Below, one piece after another: positions 48,177 through 56,196 of a stretch of DNA of 64,000 bases. The stretch spans positions 47,312 to 111,311 of the forward strand of contig PBAX01000021.1 of NCBI GenBank assembly GCA_002716385.1, read 5' to 3'. Made by a program: the position numbers and the translations under genes. Source of the stretch: Phycisphaerae bacterium (lineage in GTDB: Bacteria > Planctomycetota > Phycisphaerae > Phycisphaerales > SM1A02). The notes under the pieces are model-generated. The model saw only the letters and a program-made list of their open reading frames with translations, was not told where the DNA came from and searched no databases. Positions within the stretch are counted from its first letter, which is position 1. Each line of letters starts with the position of its first letter.

Positions 48177-48294
48177 TTGCACCATTCCTCCTGAATCCCC
48201 CGTGCACAAGGGGCTGAAGGGGTAGCATGATCGAGATACGGATGTTCAACGTGCCATCGAGGGCACACTACAAGAGAGGCGACAGGAGGGATCC

Positions 48295-48693
48295 ATGCCG
48301 AACTACAACAAGGTCATGCTGATGGGAAACCTGACTCGTGATGTCGAGCTCAAGCACACCGCGGGCAACACCGCGGTCGCCAATCTCGGCCTGGCGGTGA
48401 ACCGCCGCTATCGAGTCAATGACGAGTCAAGAGAGGAAACCACCTTTGTCGATTGCGAAGCCTGGGGCCGGACCGCGGAGAACATCAGCAAGTTCTTCAG
48501 CAAGGGCCGACCGATCTTCGTCGAAGGTCGACTGAAGCTGGACGAATGGCAGGACCGCGACGGCAACAAGCGATCCAAACTGAGAGTCGTGATCGAGAAC
48601 TTTGAATTCGTAGACAGCAATGGACGCGGCGGAGGCCAGGGTAGCAACACGCAATCCAGGACCCCCGTACCCGCTGACGACATCCCCTTCTAG
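48295..48693 (+). CDS. ssb: Single-stranded DNA-binding protein
   Basis: A 132-residue OB-fold protein. MPNYNKVMLMGNLTRDVELK opens it, FVDCEAWGRTAENI and FVEGRLKLDEWQDRDGNKRSKL follow, and it ends in DDIPF, the acidic tip that recruits repair and replication partners. A GACAGGAGG Shine-Dalgarno precedes the ATG. It lies between rpsF and rplI as in many bacteria. Confidence 0.96.
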   Translation: MPNYNKVMLMGNLTRDVELKHTAGNTAVANLGLAVNRRYRVNDESREETTFVDCEAWGRTAENISKFFSKGRPIFVEGRLKLDEWQDRDGNKRSKLRVVIENFEFVDSNGRGGGQGSNTQSRTPVPADDIPF

Positions 48694-48783
48694 TCGGCAC
48701 CGCTCATCGTGAGCAGCCGGCGGCACTGGGGTCGACCACGTTCCGGTCGACTCCTAACTTGAACCGAAAGGACAGTGACCAGA

Positions 48784-49383
48784 ATGGCACGGAACATTGA
48801 ACTCCTCCTGCAGGAAAACGTTGAGAACCTCGGCATCGTCGGCGACGTCGTCAAGGTCAAGCCGGGATTCGCCAGAAACTATCTTCTGCCGATGGGCGTG
48901 GCCGTCGTACCCACGCCACAGCGAATCGCCGATCTCGAAGCCCAGCGAGCCGCCGCCATGGCCAATCTCGAGGCCCAGAAGGATCGCCGCAAGATGATTC
49001 TCGAGAAGCTCGAGGGCATCGCCCTGACCATGACCCGCTCATGCAACGATCAAGGCGTCCTCTACGGCTCGGTCAGCCAGCGTGACATCGCCGATGGACT
49101 CCAGGAGATCGCCACGGAGATGGGCGACACGATGGACCCACGCCATGTCCGAATGGCCACCGCGATCCGCCACATCGGAACCTACGAAATCCCGATCCAG
49201 TTCGATCAGGAACTCCGCACCGAGATCCAGCTCATCGTCGAACCCGATCAGGCGCTCGAAGAGCGTGAAGAGATGGAATTCGATGATGAAGGCGAACTGA
49301 TCGAGAAGCCGGCACCAGCCGCCAAGGAGGAAGAGGCAAAGCCTGCTGATTCCGAAGCTGGCCAGGAAAACGCCTCCGCCTGA
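48784..49383 (+). CDS. rplI: 50S ribosomal protein L9 with acidic tail
   Basis: A 199-residue protein read from ATG 48784. The N-domain signature GDVVKVKPGFARNYLLPMGVA is complete, followed by the long helix and C-domain (TRSCNDQGVLYGSVSQRDIA). Residues about 155-199 are an acidic Glu/Ala tail beyond the usual 150 residues. A strong terminator follows 26 bases after the stop. Confidence 0.95.
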   Translation: MARNIELLLQENVENLGIVGDVVKVKPGFARNYLLPMGVAVVPTPQRIADLEAQRAAAMANLEAQKDRRKMILEKLEGIALTMTRSCNDQGVLYGSVSQRDIADGLQEIATEMGDTMDPRHVRMATAIRHIGTYEIPIQFDQELRTEIQLIVEPDQALEEREEMEFDDEGELIEKPAPAAKEEEAKPADSEAGQENASA

Positions 49384-49408
49384 GACGTCGGCGACAAGAC
49401 CATTTGAA

Positions 49409-49437
49409 ACGAGCCCCTCCGGGGGCTCGTTTTATTT
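49409..49437 (+). terminator. Intrinsic terminator after rplI
   Basis: Nine-pair stem ACGAGCCCC/GGGGCTCGT with a TCCG tetraloop, then TTTATTTG. It ends the ribosomal-protein run. Confidence 0.9.
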
Positions 49438-49479
49438 GTTCCGATAGCTACCATTGCGCATTGAACGAGGAGCATCATC

Positions 49480-49980
49480 TTGTCCGCCCCACTCTTCATA
49501 CCAGATGACTTCCAGATCCCCGAAGGATTGACCACCGATCGACTTCGACTTCGTCCGTTGACCATCCATGATCTCGAAGCCGATTACGAGGCCGTGATGT
49601 CCAGCATCGACCATCTGCGTCGAAGCCGGCCCTTCGGCCCGGATCACGAATGGCCTACTTCCGACCTTTCACGGGATCAGAACCTCATCGATCTGGGATG
49701 GCATCAGAAGGAGTTCCAGAACAGGACATCCTTCGCATACACCGTGATGGATCCGGATGATCGGATCTGTCTGGGATGCGTCTACATCTATCCATCCGAC
49801 AGGCCGTCGCATGATGCCATTGTGATTCTCTGGGTCCGGGGCTCCGAAGTGGAGAGCGGACTTGACGAGCACCTGCTGGAGACGGTCCGAGACTGGATCG
49901 ACGAGGAATGGCCATTCAAGCACCCCGGCTATCCCGGGCGGACAGTCTCCTGGGAAGCATGGAGGAACCTGCCCACGTGA
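49480..49980 (+). CDS. GNAT-family acetyltransferase-like protein
   Basis: A 166-residue protein starting at TTG 49480, supported by a GAGGAG Shine-Dalgarno eight bases upstream. TTDRLRLRPLTIHDLEADYEAV is the usual opening of RimJ-type GNAT proteins, and FAYTVMDPDDRICLGCVYIYP is the central strand. The acetyl-CoA loop is weak: the segment after IVILWV does not show a clear RxxGxG/A. Substrate unknown; activity is not certain. Confidence 0.65.
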   Translation: MSAPLFIPDDFQIPEGLTTDRLRLRPLTIHDLEADYEAVMSSIDHLRRSRPFGPDHEWPTSDLSRDQNLIDLGWHQKEFQNRTSFAYTVMDPDDRICLGCVYIYPSDRPSHDAIVILWVRGSEVESGLDEHLLETVRDWIDEEWPFKHPGYPGRTVSWEAWRNLPT

Positions 49981-50011
49981 CGGCACTTTCGACACCCTGG
50001 AGACACCTCCC

Positions 50012-50044
50012 TCGAAAACGAACAAGGGCCCTTTGGGGCCCTTG
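50012..50044 (-). terminator. Terminator after the ribonucleotide-reductase-like gene
   Basis: Nine-pair stem CAAGGGCCC/GGGCCCTTG with a TTTG loop (50023-50044). On the minus strand TTCGTTTTCG follows. It may also act weakly for the acetyltransferase gene on the plus strand. Confidence 0.7.
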
Positions 50045-50086
50045 CTCGAAAGCGATGGTGGTCAGGAGAGCTGTCCGTGTTGGCCG

Positions 50087-50560
50087 CTAACCGGCCTGAC
50101 GATCGGAGTTGAGCTCGTTTGGTCGCGTGACGTATTCGTCCTCGAGATATCTGGCGATGTAGTCCAGGATGCTCTCGGCATGTGGAATGCGGGGGTTGTT
50201 CGTGGATCCGGACGGCTCGAAACGCATGCCCTTGAAGCGGCGAACCGCATCCTGGACGGGCATCCCATACTGGAGGCTGATCGAGAAGCTCCGACAGAAG
50301 CCCTGAATCAAACCGGACAGCGTCGAACCCTCCTTGCTCATCTTGATGAAGATCTCACCGGGACGGCCGTCATCGAAGAGGCCGATGGTGAGGTAGCCCT
50401 CGTAACCGGTTATCGAGAATTTATGGGTGACGGACTCCCTGGTGTTGGGGAGAACATGACGGTTCCGCTCAGTCAGAATCGGGGGCGCTTCCATCCGTGG
50501 GTACTTTTCCAATGGGGAGTGGCGGTCACCAGGAACCATCCTTGGTTCCTGCTGAATCAT
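50087..50560 (-). CDS. Orphan C-terminal domain of B12-dependent ribonucleotide reductase (NrdJb-like, TSCPD)
   Basis: About 157 residues. The segment THKFSITGYEGYLTIGLFDD, then GRPGEIFIKMSKEGSTLSG, ISLQYGMPVQDAVRRFKGMRF, EPSGSTNNPRIPHAESILDYI matches the C-terminal domain of class II ribonucleotide reductase. No catalytic barrel gene lies next to it. In some bacteria NrdJ is split into adjacent NrdJa and NrdJb, but here the piece is isolated. The N-terminus is uncertain: GTG 50584, ATG 50560 and ATG 50539 are all possible, the last with an AGGA-type site. Confidence 0.75.
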   Translation of the reverse strand: MIQQEPRMVPGDRHSPLEKYPRMEAPPILTERNRHVLPNTRESVTHKFSITGYEGYLTIGLFDDGRPGEIFIKMSKEGSTLSGLIQGFCRSFSISLQYGMPVQDAVRRFKGMRFEPSGSTNNPRIPHAESILDYIARYLEDEYVTRPNELNSDRQAG

Positions 50561-50593
50561 GAGATCGGCCCAGTGGGCGTTCACTCTCCAAAA

Positions 50594-51520
50594 TCAGCCC
50601 ATCAGGCCGAACCGCAGTTGGAGGAGGGCCAGCACAACAGCCACAAGCAGGCAGAGGCCCATTGTCCGCCGCCAGCTCGATGGCACCGAGCCCGCCAGAA
50701 ACCAGAAGAGCACGCTGAGCACAATGACCAGCCCCGGAACCATGAGCCCCTCCGTGGACCTGAGCGTCGGCACGACCGGCGGGAGGCCCGGCAGATCATT
50801 GCCACGGATCAACATGGCCAGACGATCCTGCCCCAGCAGCCCCAATCCAAGACACGGCAGCAGGACAGCGAACCACCCCGCCCCCTCGAAGACGACCTCA
50901 GGTCCACGACTGGCCATCAGGATGTAGAGCATCATCAGGACTTCCAGGATCAACAAAGCCAGAACAAGAGGCATCCAGTCGATCGGAGCCAGCCTCGTGC
51001 AGAAGGCCAGAAGCAGACTGCCGGCCAACGCCAGTGTCAGCGACAAGGGCTGTTCCCTCCTCGCTGCCGCGTTTGCAGGGGCAGAAGCACCACGTGATCT
51101 GAGACTGGTCAGCCAGATCAGCACCATGCCGATCGTGCAGGCGATGAGCCCGACCGTGTGCGACACCCGCCCTGCGGTCGCCATCATGATCAGCAGCAGC
51201 CCTCCCACAGACATGATCACACCGCCTGATGGCCATCCCCCCCCGCAGGCCCGGGGGCTTCTCACCAGAAGCCACCCCGTGATCAACCCGAAGACCATCG
51301 GCCCACTGCCCACGACCAGAGCACCCGGTGCACCAAGGACGCCCTCCCGATCCCATAGCAACCCCAGAAAGCCTGCCGACGCCAGAAGTGGAAGGACAAT
51401 CCCAGAGATCGCGATGTCGGAAGCCTGAGCATCCCGTTGCGTTTCCAGATACTGCCGCCAAGTCGCCAGAATCAGGAGCACCAGAGGCGGTATCAGGAGT
51501 AGCGAACACCAGGCGATCAT
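50594..51520 (-). CDS. Hypothetical polytopic membrane protein
   Basis: A 308-residue protein with about nine hydrophobic segments and short loops; one basic loop (LTSLRSRGASAPANAAARR) lies near the middle. No motif of a known transporter or enzyme was recognised. It ends nine bases before the largest possible start of the RNR-like gene. It begins close to a terminator of the next upstream gene, so it needs its own promoter, which was not identified. Confidence 0.6.
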   Translation of the reverse strand: MIAWCSLLLIPPLVLLILATWRQYLETQRDAQASDIAISGIVLPLLASAGFLGLLWDREGVLGAPGALVVGSGPMVFGLITGWLLVRSPRACGGGWPSGGVIMSVGGLLLIMMATAGRVSHTVGLIACTIGMVLIWLTSLRSRGASAPANAAARREQPLSLTLALAGSLLLAFCTRLAPIDWMPLVLALLILEVLMMLYILMASRGPEVVFEGAGWFAVLLPCLGLGLLGQDRLAMLIRGNDLPGLPPVVPTLRSTEGLMVPGLVIVLSVLFWFLAGSVPSSWRRTMGLCLLVAVVLALLQLRFGLMG

Positions 51521-51560
51521 TGCCGGAGTGTAGCCGCCTCGATTCGGGAGACAACAGGCC

Positions 51561-51599
51561 CCAAAAAGAACAAGACCGTGGCTGATGCCACGGTCTTGT
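51561..51599 (-). terminator. Terminator after the PEP-CTERM-like gene
   Basis: Thirteen-pair stem ACAAGACCGTGGC/GCCACGGTCTTGT with a TGAT loop (51570-51599, minus-strand use), followed on the minus strand by TTCTTTTTGG. Confidence 0.9.
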
Positions 51600-51623
51600 C
51601 AGGAAACAAGAAAAGAGGCGTGA

Positions 51624-52289
51624 TCAGTTGCGACGACGCCGACGACCAGCGATGCCAGCCAAGCCCAGAAGTGCAAGAGCACCTGGTGCTGGAATACTTG
51701 GGAACGAGATCTGCACATCAGAATTGGAGGTGAACACATCGATGTTGATGTCGTCAACCCAACCTGATGGATCTTCATTGTCGCCGTAGGCGTAGAGACG
51801 AGCTTCGATGACGAGCCCCGTGTGATCGCCACCGCTGTCGGTTCCACCACTGAAGGTCCATTCATGCGAGAGCATGGTCCACTCGCTCGCGGATGTGCTG
51901 TAGGAATTGGATCCACCAGCGGAACCACCGTATGAGGTGATGTCCGAAGTCGTGTAGTGAGCCCAAAGACGGACCTTGCCGGTGAGATCACCATCACCAA
52001 GACCCATCATGGACACGTTGATGGTATCTCCATCATTGAGACCAGTGATCCATCCGAGATATCCCTGCGGGGTACCGCCCAGTGGACTTTCTGTGAGCTT
52101 CAGTGCGCGATCGGAACCAGAGTCCCCGAATGGATCAACGACGTTTGCGAACGCAATGTTGTCGCCATAGGAACCCATGACGGTGCCGCCATCATCCCAA
52201 CCGAATGATCCGCTGACACTGACGCCTGCGGAAGCAGCGGATGCAGCACCAAGAAGTGTGGCTGCCGTAACCAATGCAAATGTTTTCAT
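51624..52289 (-). CDS. Secreted protein with PEP-CTERM-like sorting signal
   Basis: A 221-residue protein from ATG 52289 with a GAGGGAGAAGAG ribosome-binding region. A Sec signal peptide (MKTFALVTAATLLGAASAASA) is followed by a Gly/Ser/Asp-rich beta-type domain without Cys. The C-terminus reads PAPGALALLGLAGIAGRRRRRN: a short Pro motif, a hydrophobic helix and an Arg cluster, the PEP-CTERM architecture in its planctomycete form. Exosortase-type processing and surface or matrix location are inferred; no exosortase gene is in the window. The domain recalls PEP-CTERM choice-anchor domains. It has its own leader and terminator. Confidence 0.82.
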   Translation of the reverse strand: MKTFALVTAATLLGAASAASAGVSVSGSFGWDDGGTVMGSYGDNIAFANVVDPFGDSGSDRALKLTESPLGGTPQGYLGWITGLNDGDTINVSMMGLGDGDLTGKVRLWAHYTTSDITSYGGSAGGSNSYSTSASEWTMLSHEWTFSGGTDSGGDHTGLVIEARLYAYGDNEDPSGWVDDINIDVFTSNSDVQISFPSIPAPGALALLGLAGIAGRRRRRN

Positions 52290-52307
52290 GATTCTCTTCT
52301 CCCTCTC

Positions 52308-52388
52308 ATCCCTTGGTAGGGATAACTCTTTTCTCTTTCCTGTGGGGCGAAGCCGAGTGGCTAAAGGCCCCCATAAGCACTCTTTCCG
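52308..52388 (-). promoter_or_regulatory. Structured 5' leader of the PEP-CTERM-like gene
   Basis: Minus-strand reading shows a hairpin ATCCC-TACCAA-GGGAT (52308-52323) that ends just before the ribosome-binding site, and an upstream stem TGGGG/CCCCA (52343-52373) enclosing AGCC/GGCT. Length and structure suggest post-transcriptional control or message stabilisation. No known riboswitch consensus was recognised. Confidence 0.4.
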
Positions 52389-52394
52389 AGAGCC

Positions 52395-52422
52395 ATAGTA
52401 TGGCAACGGGCCGGTAATGCAA
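52395..52422 (-). promoter_or_regulatory. Weak promoter candidate for the PEP-CTERM-like gene
   Basis: Minus strand TTGCAT, 16-base spacer, TACTAT. Both hexamers are partial matches (about 3/6 and 4/6). The rest of 52423-52533, between here and mfd, holds AT-rich sequence and no gene. Confidence 0.3.
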
Positions 52423-52533
52423 TGGTCTAATGAACTATATGTAGTGTAGATTTGGTTCAGAAGCCCCAGTCACGGGGATATGAGAACAGCCCGCTTTTCA
52501 GGCCAAAAAACCGGGTTTCAACACCGCCCCTGT

Positions 52534-55500
52534 TCACATTGCACCCAAACACCTGACTAGGGTCTTTCTCAGATCCGCCAGCCCCTTTTTCGCCAGCATC
52601 TTCGGGGAAGGCCTCCAGTAGATCTCGCAGACACCGTTCTGATCGGGCTGCCCCACCAGCCTCATCGTCCCTGAGAGCCGCTTGAAGGCGTTTTCCAGCG
52701 CCTGTGTGTTCGCCGTCCGGAAGACGACATCCTGATCCCTGAGTGAGATGGATTTGATCCGGGCCCTTGCTGCCAGAATTCGAATCTGAGCCAGGGACCA
52801 GAGACGCTGAGCCGGGTCCGGCAGCTGCCCATAGGCACTGGCCAGAATGGCCTCGACGTCATCCAGATCCGCCTGACTGCTGGCACGAGCGACCCTTCGG
52901 TACAGATCCATTCTTCGGGACTCGCTGGGCACGAAGGCTCTGGGGAGATAGCCGCGAATCCCCAGATCGATGGTGGTCTGGTCGACCTCGACATGGATCT
53001 CCTCCTTGAGCTCCTTGACTGCACGCTCGAGCAACTGGCAGTACATGTCGTAGCCCACCGCGGCGATATGCCCGGACTGTTCCGCACCCAGCAGATTGCC
53101 CGTCCCACGTATCTCAAGATCCTGCATCGCGATCCTGAAGCCGGCCCCGAGCATGGAGAAGCTCTCGATGGCACGAAGGCGTTTTCTGGCATCCTGATTG
53201 ACGGTCCGATTCATGGGAAGCAGCAGATAGCAGTAGGCTCGATGCTTGAAACGACCGACCCGTCCACGAAGCTGATGCAGATCGGAAAGACCGAAACGAT
53301 CCGCCTCGTTAATGATGATGGTGTTGGCGTTGGGGATATCGATTCCGGATTCGATGATGGTGGTCGAGACCAGGATGTCCGCCTCGTGCCTCATGAAGGC
53401 GAGCATCACCTTCTCCAGTTCTCTCGGCGACATCTGGCCATGGCCCGTGACGATCCGGGCATCGGGTACCAGCTTCTGGATCTCATCCGCCACATCCTGC
53501 AGATCGCTCACGCGATTGTGGACCACGAAGGCCTGACCTTCACGGGCCAGCTCGCGACGTAGGGCATCACCGATACGACGTGCATCCCATGAAATGACCT
53601 CGGTCACCACGGCGCGACGATCCTGGGGAGCCGTCGTCAGCGAGGAGATGTCACGCAGACCGAGTATGGACATGTGGAGCGTTCTGGGAATCGGTGTCGC
53701 CGTCATCGTCAGCACATCGACGCTGGCCCGGAGACTCACAAGCCGCTGCTTGTGCTCGACACCGAACCGCTGTTCCTCATCGATCACGACCAGTCCGAGA
53801 TCCTTGAAATAGACGTCCTTGCTCAACAGTCGATGCGTGCCGATGACGACGTCGACCTGCCCAGCCGCCAAGGCCTCGAGGATCTCCTGCTGCTGCGAGC
53901 GGCTTCGGAAACGACTCAACGACTCGACGGCGATTGGATACCCCGCGAATCGAGAAGCGAAGGTACGGCCATGCTGCTCGGCCAGAACCGTCGTCGGGAC
54001 GAGCACCGCCACCTGACGACCTTCCTGCACCATCTTGAAGGCCGCTCGGATCGCGACTTCCGTCTTGCCGAATCCGACATCGCCACAGACCAGTCGATCC
54101 ATCGGCCTTGAGATCTCCAGATCGGTCTTGACCGCCTGGATGGCGGCAACCTGATCCGCCGTCTCCTCGAACGGGAAGGCGGCTTCGAACTCCTGTTGCC
54201 ATTGGCCGTCCGGACCACAGGCCATGCCCTTGCGACCGGCCCGGATCGCCTGCAACTTGAGCATGCGGCTCGCCAGATCGCGAACCGAATCGCCCGCCTG
54301 CTGCTTCTGTCGCTGCCATCGCTTGCCGCCGAGGATCGATCGATCGGGCACGCCGTGGAAACCACCGACGTATCTCTGGACCAGTTCGATCTCGCTCACG
54401 GGAACATGCAGCCTCGCATTCTTCGCGAACTCGAGCGTGAGGAACTCCTCCTGCTCAAGCTCATCATCACTGCGCCCCATCATCTGAAGCCCGAGGAATG
54501 AGGCGATTCCATGATCCCTGTGCACGGCGAAGTCGCCCGCCTTGAGATCCACGAAGGCATCGACGGCCCGGACACCGTCCTTTCGATGGACTCGACGTCT
54601 CACCTGATACCGATGAATCAACTCGTGATAGGAGACCCACGAATCCGCTTCCCATCTGAAACCTCGATGAAGGTAGCCCGCAACACGTCCGATGCGTTCT
54701 CTCACAACCACATCCGGAACATACTCATGGAGAAGCTCCTCGAACCGACGACGATCCCCTTCGTTGCTCAGCCAAACGGTCACATTGGAATCCGCCGCCA
54801 GTTCGCCCAGTTCGACGAAGGCTTCGCTGGCCTGATCGGAGAATTCCATGACGGGACTCACCGGTAGTTCAAGAAGATCCCCGTCAGTCACCGTGGCGGC
54901 GGACTCGATCGACACCACGCCCCCGCACAGCTCGATCATCTGCCGCTGCAGCAGATCCAATCCGATGACGCCCGAATCATCGCTCACTCTCTCCAGATAG
55001 CTGCGAGCCTGCTCGCCGATCTCGATCCAGTCATCCAGCAACACGGTCCAGGAGGCATCGAGCATCGACACGAGGGAATCCATGCCGAGATCCGGTTCAC
55101 CGGAGAGCAGGTTGTACTGTTCCCCGGCGGCCACCAGATCAAGCCGATCAAGACGACGATCGGAACCCATGGTGGAAAGATCGATCTCATGGATCGATTC
55201 GATATCGTCACCAAAGTAGTCCAGACGCGCCGGTCCACCAGCCGCGGGATAGACATCGAGAATGTCTCCACGAACAGCAAACTCCCCTGGCGAGTTGATC
55301 GCCTGAACTCGCGAATAGCCGGCGTCGGCCATCCATGAGACGAGATCCTCCAGTGCGTCCCCTCCGCCCGAACGAACGACCCGGTGAACTCGATCCAGAC
55401 CCTCTCCGGGCGGAACGACCTGCATGATGGCCGTGATGGGCGCGACAAGTACATCCGGGAACGTTCGGTCCCGAATCGCCTGAAGCATGGTCAGCCTGTC

Positions 55501-55824
55501 GGACAGAAGATCGAGACGTATGTTCGATTCGCCGGGCACCAGCTCCATGGCTGGAAACCGTTCGGCCCGCACACCCAGATCAAGCAGTTCATCGACGGCT
55601 TCATCGGCCTCGTCCAGATGAGCGCGCACCAACAGCACCGGAGCCGCCAATCCATCAGCCCCGGCAGTGCCGGCGAGCATTCCAGCTAGAGCGACGCTGC
55701 TGGAGCCTGAACGCCCCTGAGCGCGCAGCCACCCCCCACTCGTGAGACGATCCTGGAGTCGCTTCACGGCAGAATGGCTCGCCATCTCGGCAAGCCGATC
55801 AGGATTCCGGCCCGTCGTGCCCAT
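52534..55824 (-). CDS. mfd: Transcription-repair coupling factor Mfd
   Basis: A 1,096-residue translocase that removes stalled RNA polymerase and recruits UvrA. It has the UvrB-like N-region, the RNA-polymerase-interacting domain (FAVHRDHGIASFLGLQMM), the RecG-like motor with Walker A GDVGFGKTEVAIRAAF, VIDEEQRFG (DEEQ box), TATPIPRTLHMS and QLRGRVGRFKHRAY, then the C-terminal D7 domain. Length is normal. It starts directly after the stop of the ComEA-like gene with no gap. Confidence 0.96.
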   Translation of the reverse strand: MGTTGRNPDRLAEMASHSAVKRLQDRLTSGGWLRAQGRSGSSSVALAGMLAGTAGADGLAAPVLLVRAHLDEADEAVDELLDLGVRAERFPAMELVPGESNIRLDLLSDRLTMLQAIRDRTFPDVLVAPITAIMQVVPPGEGLDRVHRVVRSGGGDALEDLVSWMADAGYSRVQAINSPGEFAVRGDILDVYPAAGGPARLDYFGDDIESIHEIDLSTMGSDRRLDRLDLVAAGEQYNLLSGEPDLGMDSLVSMLDASWTVLLDDWIEIGEQARSYLERVSDDSGVIGLDLLQRQMIELCGGVVSIESAATVTDGDLLELPVSPVMEFSDQASEAFVELGELAADSNVTVWLSNEGDRRRFEELLHEYVPDVVVRERIGRVAGYLHRGFRWEADSWVSYHELIHRYQVRRRVHRKDGVRAVDAFVDLKAGDFAVHRDHGIASFLGLQMMGRSDDELEQEEFLTLEFAKNARLHVPVSEIELVQRYVGGFHGVPDRSILGGKRWQRQKQQAGDSVRDLASRMLKLQAIRAGRKGMACGPDGQWQQEFEAAFPFEETADQVAAIQAVKTDLEISRPMDRLVCGDVGFGKTEVAIRAAFKMVQEGRQVAVLVPTTVLAEQHGRTFASRFAGYPIAVESLSRFRSRSQQQEILEALAAGQVDVVIGTHRLLSKDVYFKDLGLVVIDEEQRFGVEHKQRLVSLRASVDVLTMTATPIPRTLHMSILGLRDISSLTTAPQDRRAVVTEVISWDARRIGDALRRELAREGQAFVVHNRVSDLQDVADEIQKLVPDARIVTGHGQMSPRELEKVMLAFMRHEADILVSTTIIESGIDIPNANTIIINEADRFGLSDLHQLRGRVGRFKHRAYCYLLLPMNRTVNQDARKRLRAIESFSMLGAGFRIAMQDLEIRGTGNLLGAEQSGHIAAVGYDMYCQLLERAVKELKEEIHVEVDQTTIDLGIRGYLPRAFVPSESRRMDLYRRVARASSQADLDDVEAILASAYGQLPDPAQRLWSLAQIRILAARARIKSISLRDQDVVFRTANTQALENAFKRLSGTMRLVGQPDQNGVCEIYWRPSPKMLAKKGLADLRKTLVRCLGAM

Positions 55825-56196
55825 TCAATCTTCGTTCTTGAACTCGCCAGGCGATGATGAAGCAGTCACTGAAACGAGTGGCTGCAGGTTGCTGATGGTA
55901 CGCGGACCAATCCCCTGAATGTGCCGCAGATCCTCGATCCCCTCGAGGATTCCACCCTCAATCCGCCATGCGATGATGCGATTGGCCAGAACAGGACCGA
56001 TTCCCGGGAGCAACTGGAGCTCTGACGACGTCGCGGTTGCAAGATCGAGTTTCCACCCCGTGACGATCGACGAGGGACCATCCGGAACGGGAACATGGTT
56101 CAGACCAGTCAGCAGGACAAGAACAGAGATCAGCAACAGGAAAAGGCCGGCCATGCACCGGCGACCTCGATCACTCATTGACAGCGGCATCTTCAT
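55825..56196 (-). CDS. ComEA-like helix-hairpin-helix protein
   Basis: A 123-residue protein with one N-terminal membrane anchor (LFLLLISVLVLLTGL) and a (HhH)2 domain: LDLATATSSELQLLPGIGPVLANRII and GIEDLRHIQGIGPRTISNL. ComEA binds incoming DNA outside the membrane and works with type IV pili in natural competence; pilin and pilT genes are in this window, but ComEC is not seen. The start overlaps the end of the GH10-like gene by 26 bases. Confidence 0.78.
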   Translation of the reverse strand: MKMPLSMSDRGRRCMAGLFLLLISVLVLLTGLNHVPVPDGPSSIVTGWKLDLATATSSELQLLPGIGPVLANRIIAWRIEGGILEGIEDLRHIQGIGPRTISNLQPLVSVTASSSPGEFKNED

